A stretch of DNA of 64,000 bases from Gracilaria gracilis (lineage: Eukaryota; Rhodophyta; Florideophyceae; Gracilariales; Gracilariaceae), in contig JARGSG010000001.1 of the NCBI GenBank assembly GCA_030374805.1, positions 806,001 to 870,000 of the forward strand, given 5' to 3'. Position numbers and translations under genes: made by a program. Each line of letters starts with the position of its first letter. The stretch's first letter is position 1. This document shows, piece after piece, positions 60,753-64,000 of the stretch. The notes below the pieces were generated by a model, which did not search any database, had not been told where the DNA came from, and was given only the letters and a program-made list of their open reading frames with translations.

Positions 60753-62123
60753 TCACAAGCGAGCAACAGCGAAAGACGGTGGTTCGTCAACGAAACCGAG
60801 TCCACCCCGTCGCTCTGTTACATCTGGAACATCAATGGGTCCTTCGATGCCGACGTATCGCTGATGAGGTCTAGCAATGCGTCTATCTGGATCGTCCAAG
60901 AATTCATTCCAATGCGCTATCCATCCTGCGGATCTACCGAGTGCAAACAGTACAGGAAAGAACTGAGGTTCGAACCCCATTGCTTTGTATATGATACCAG
61001 AGTAGAAATCCACATTTGGGTAAAGCTTGCGAGACACGAAGTAGTCATCTGCCAGAGCCGCCTTTTCGAGCTCTGTGGCGACCTGGATGAGAGGATCAAC
61101 TGATCCGACTATTGCAAAAATGCGGCGCGCCTCTTGCTGGATTATCTTCGCCCTCGGGTCGTAGTTTTTGTAAATGCGATGGCCAAAACCCATCAATCTT
61201 TCTCGCCGCTCTTTCACTCTATCGAGAAAGGCTGGTATGTTTTCTGCCTTCTCTATTCTCATGAGCATCCTTAATACGCTTTCACATGCACCACCATGTA
61301 GAGGTCCATACAGGGCGGCCACTCCCCCGCACAGTGATGAAAAAATATCAACCCCAGAACTAGATAAATGTCGTACAGCAGAAGTTGAGCAATTCTGCTC
61401 ATGATCCGCATGAAGCATGAGCAATATGTCGAGAGTCCTTGCCAGTGATTCTGATCTTTCCCCAGAATTGAGCATATAGAGAAATCGAGAGGCAAAGGAC
61501 TTCTGAGATTGTCCAAGGGGCACGTTAGATGGGTTGAACGGTGGAAGGCCGACTGTATGTCGGTATATGGCGGCTACTATGGATGGCATCGAAGCCATGG
61601 ATGTAGTAATAGTTTCCCGGCGTTTTTGGGGCCGTGAGTACACAGCCTGTCCAGCAACAGCAGGATTAAGGGATGTGCAAGAAGCTGACATGGCCGAAAG
61701 GGCTGCAATAAGTATAGACATTGGGTGCGCAGCGGGAGAGAACGCAGAGATGACAGCTTGAACAGAATGTGGTAGTGACACTCTTTGGGTTTGGGTGCGT
61801 TGCCACACAGATAGATGATGTGTGTCGGGCAGTGCACCAAAGATTAGTAAGTATGATAGTTCGTCGAAAGTAACGTTCCGCACAAGCTGCTCAATTGGGT
61901 AACCCCGGTGACGCAAGATGCCATTTTGCCCGTCAATATAAGTAATCGAGGAAGTGAAGGCCGCCGTCGTAGCAAAGCCAGGATCATACAGTCTAGGTAG
62001 ACCAGCTGCGTACAATGTTGACGACCGTAGCGGTCCCGGAGGAGGTTTGAGTGTGTTTCCATTGATTGCTATATGATTCTGTGATATAGCTGGTTTCGTG
62101 GGGCAGTGGGCACTTTCGGGCAT
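60753..62123 (-). CDS. citrate synthase, possibly peroxisomal
   Basis: The 456-residue enzyme condenses acetyl-CoA and oxaloacetate to citrate. Active-site blocks are intact: LHADHEQNCSTSAVRHLSSSG, YGPLHGGACESVL (catalytic His), MGFGHRIYKNYDPRA (His), and NVDFYSGIIYKAMGF (catalytic Asp). SITYIDGQNGILRHRGYPIEQL is typical of the bacterial/glyoxysomal-type branch. The N-terminus has no convincing mitochondrial or plastid presequence. The last residues are SFAVARL; the ending ARL is an accepted weak variant of the peroxisomal PTS1 signal. A glyoxylate-cycle or fatty-acid-breakdown role is inferred. ATG at 62123. Confidence 0.93.
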   Translation of the reverse strand: MPESAHCPTKPAISQNHIAINGNTLKPPPGPLRSSTLYAAGLPRLYDPGFATTAAFTSSITYIDGQNGILRHRGYPIEQLVRNVTFDELSYLLIFGALPDTHHLSVWQRTQTQRVSLPHSVQAVISAFSPAAHPMSILIAALSAMSASCTSLNPAVAGQAVYSRPQKRRETITTSMASMPSIVAAIYRHTVGLPPFNPSNVPLGQSQKSFASRFLYMLNSGERSESLARTLDILLMLHADHEQNCSTSAVRHLSSSGVDIFSSLCGGVAALYGPLHGGACESVLRMLMRIEKAENIPAFLDRVKERRERLMGFGHRIYKNYDPRAKIIQQEARRIFAIVGSVDPLIQVATELEKAALADDYFVSRKLYPNVDFYSGIIYKAMGFEPQFFPVLFALGRSAGWIAHWNEFLDDPDRRIARPHQRYVGIEGPIDVPDVTERRGGLGFVDEPPSFAVARL

Positions 62124-62971
62124 CGTGGGAGCTGGAAACTTCCGGGCTTCACAGTGTTGGCTTCAGTCGCAGGGAGCTGAGCCAGAACGGACGAGTTTGA
62201 AAATATTGACTTTCTCGTTCTCTGTATCGCTCTCTGATGAAAACCAGAATCTCTTCTTTCCGTGAGTGGGAGCTGTTGATGGAAAGCGAAATAGCAAAAT
62301 GGGTTTCCTGCTACGAATGAAGTCGTGTGTACACGAACCGTTGCTGTACGTGTACCTATCTACGAAGGAAGATATAACTTTCACAGAGCTGTGCAACGTA
62401 TCTAATCGAATTGCCCGAACCTGTGCTTGTTCACCTTTCAGTCTGTGTGGACTCGACAGTGTGGAGTCCACACTGTGGACACTGCACGTGACCGCAGCCA
62501 TGCTCCCAAAATCTCAGAAAATCTGAATGAACCAGCTGCGGCTCTTTGCAGTTTGGATTCCGCCGCATCTCCAAAGATCTTCCGAAGATCTTCAAGCGAG
62601 CACAACAGCCGAGCGTGGAAGCCTTGTATAAGACAGTTGGCAAGCAGACGGAAAGCGCTTACCTTGATGAGCGTATGCATTAGAGGCAGAGAAAGAGAGA
62701 GAGGGGGGATGATTTCAAGCCGCTCTTATAAATCGCAGGGAATGCTCCAATAAAGCATCACTCCTGCAAGAAGAAAGGAAGGGGCGCCGGGAAATGAACC
62801 CAGATGATGTGAATTAATGCCACGCTTCGGGACGAAATCTACCCAGATGTACTGATCCGCCTCGACGACAGACGCCGCACAGCTTAAGGACCCTCTTTAC
62901 CAAGTCAAATGCTAAGTGGTTTTCTGACTGGAACATGTCTGACGGAAAGGGTTCTCAATGGGTACGATGGG
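62124..62971. other. intergenic, promoter of citrate synthase
   Basis: About 850 bp. Nested inverted repeats around gtgtggactc and cagtgtggagtccacactg lie at 62444-62475, and a gaagatcttc palindrome near 62585. No gene is supported. Confidence 0.4.
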
Positions 62972-64000
62972 TCATGTGTTCGCGAACGCCCCGCTCAAGT
63001 ACCCATGCAAGCCGCATGGAACCGCGACGGGCAGCTCCGCCCTGGCGATCTCAACAAACTCGCGCGCATCTAAAACCAGCAACATGGAGCTGCGCTTCAC
63101 CGTATCTAAGGCCAGCACAACCAAACAGCCGTCATCCTCGGCGCGTCCAGCGGGGTCCTTCACGAACTTCATCTCCCCCAGAATGCAGCCCGGTATTCCA
63201 AACGTCCGACACTCTCCAGTACGCATGTCGAACTTCTGCAACAATCCAGCCATGACGCCCTGCTCGTTCTTAGTCAAGTAGAGGTAGCGGTAATCCCTTT
63301 TCGAGTCAGAGACGACAGGGAAGTCGCCCGTTTCTGTCAGCAACATTTTGCTGCGCGAGGGCGTGGGCGACGAAGACATATCATGTTGCATGCGGCTGAC
63401 GTCGGGTAGCACGAATCGCGTGATAGCCGAGTTGGGTAGGTTCCTCTTTCCCTTGACGTCCTCCATGTCGAACGACGCCATCTCCTTAGCGTTCATCGAG
63501 CAGCACCAGTCCAGCACAAGATCATTACCATTCTCGAACGCGGCGATGCTGTGCATGGCGGAAAACGTCTCATGTGAGTATGTGCGCACGACGCCGCCTT
63601 TCTTCCGCGAGACAACGACGAACTTGACGTTCTCATCGTCCACCACCTCGACTGCATTGCCAATTGAAAGTGACACTAAGAACGGCACAAATTTGATGCG
63701 CATTGGAGCCAGAGTGACGACGATATAATTGTCTGTGAGACTTGCCGAGTGCATATAATACGCGCGATCCCGGATGGTTGCCACAATGTACGTCTCACCC
63801 GTTTTCTTTGTGCAGAACACCTGATACTTCGTAACGCCCGGCTTGTACGACCAAACCACATTGAAATAATCACCAGTCGCCGGGTCCGTCATGCCATGCC
63901 CCATGCTAGCCGCACCATCCAACTGCGGGTGCAGCTCAGAGAAGCGGAACTGCTTCAACGGTGCCAGCGTCCTCGGGCAAACCGGCTGCGCGCCCGCCAC
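62972..64000 (-). CDS. carotenoid cleavage oxygenase, C-terminal part (cut by window edge)
   Basis: The frame runs off the right edge; 342 residues of the C-terminal part are present, and the true start is outside. The RPE65/CCD family layout is visible: MTDPATGDYFNVVWSYKPGVTKY, then YYMHSASLTDNYIVVTLAP (iron-ligand His region), AMHSIAAFENGNDLVLD (another His ligand), DYRYLYLTK, GEMKFVKDPAGRAEDDGCLVVLALD, and the final VPCGLHGYLSGAF with the last His ligand. These enzymes split the polyene chain of carotenoids with non-haem iron. The product cannot be predicted. Confidence 0.9.
   Translation of the reverse strand: MAGAQPVCPRTLAPLKQFRFSELHPQLDGAASMGHGMTDPATGDYFNVVWSYKPGVTKYQVFCTKKTGETYIVATIRDRAYYMHSASLTDNYIVVTLAPMRIKFVPFLVSLSIGNAVEVVDDENVKFVVVSRKKGGVVRTYSHETFSAMHSIAAFENGNDLVLDWCCSMNAKEMASFDMEDVKGKRNLPNSAITRFVLPDVSRMQHDMSSSPTPSRSKMLLTETGDFPVVSDSKRDYRYLYLTKNEQGVMAGLLQKFDMRTGECRTFGIPGCILGEMKFVKDPAGRAEDDGCLVVLALDTVKRSSMLLVLDAREFVEIARAELPVAVPCGLHGYLSGAFANT

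Noticed and set aside
62780..62815. tRNA-like T-arm on the minus strand (stem CTGGG/CCCGG around TTCATTT)
   Set aside because: The loop lacks the invariant A of TTCRA, and no matching acceptor, D-arm or anticodon arm was found on either side, including a permuted order.

Overview
The window reads as nuclear DNA of an intron-poor, gene-dense photosynthetic eukaryote. The best fit is a mesophilic red alga, although no single gene here settles the lineage. The clues are a plant-type threonine synthase and a probable thylakoid-lumen protein, both with plastid-targeting-like N-termini, a carotenoid cleavage oxygenase, purely eukaryotic genes (Nup96, VAP, NASP, HOP, the POP4/Rpp29 subunit of RNase P, GPI mannosyltransferase, nucleotide-sugar transporter), and almost no introns. 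One 98-nt GT-AG intron is evident, in the methyltransferase at 2910-3856. Genes are single exons on both strands, often tail to tail with very short gaps. Base composition is strikingly mosaic: GC-rich blocks (about 1-500, 14.2-18.9 kb, 55.4-58.4 kb, 63-64 kb) alternate with AT-richer gene and repeat regions.

Layout. 0.4-5 kb: a secreted hydrolase-like protein that has lost its catalytic residues, and a membrane-anchored methyltransferase. 5-9.5 kb: a copper P-type ATPase with four metal-binding domains, beside a two-domain copper chaperone. 9.5-14.4 kb: gene-poor, with a 589-bp inverted-repeat element. 14.4-18.6 kb: a GC-rich cluster of a 4CXXC_R1 zinc-finger protein, a plastid-lumen protein, a C2H2 protein and the histone chaperone NASP, whose promoter carries two E2F-type sites. 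19-30 kb: a repeat-rich stretch with three nearly identical copies of a small secreted Ala/Gly-rich protein plus a related fourth gene, an inverted-repeat element with TTAA ends, a hAT-like element with 8-bp target duplication, relics of a shared transposon protein, a dihydroflavonol-reductase-like enzyme and POP4. 30-46 kb: an orphan protein, threonine synthase, HOP/STI1 without TPR1, a membrane DUF1399/GRDP-like protein, Nup96 with a degenerate Nup98-type autoproteolytic domain, VAP and a type I membrane propeller-like protein. 46.3-52.3 kb: a very young Ty3/gypsy-like LTR retrotransposon (LTRs identical by eye, 5-bp target duplication) that lacks integrase. 53.7-64 kb: a pepsin-like protease, two weak GC-rich ORFs, an SLC35A-type transporter, a GPI mannosyltransferase, a citrate synthase with a possible peroxisomal C-terminus, and the 3' part of a carotenoid oxygenase cut by the window edge.

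Most genes are independent housekeeping functions and not an operon-like system. Functional links that can be argued are copper chaperone plus copper ATPase, and two secretory-pathway glycosylation genes side by side (nucleotide-sugar transporter and GPI mannosyltransferase). The least explained items are the homogenised small secreted protein family, the orphan proteins at 30.3-31.4 kb and 43.9-45.6 kb, the integrase-less but recently mobile retrotransposon, and the Nup96 protein that keeps only a scar of Nup98. Start codons were chosen as the first plausible ATG.
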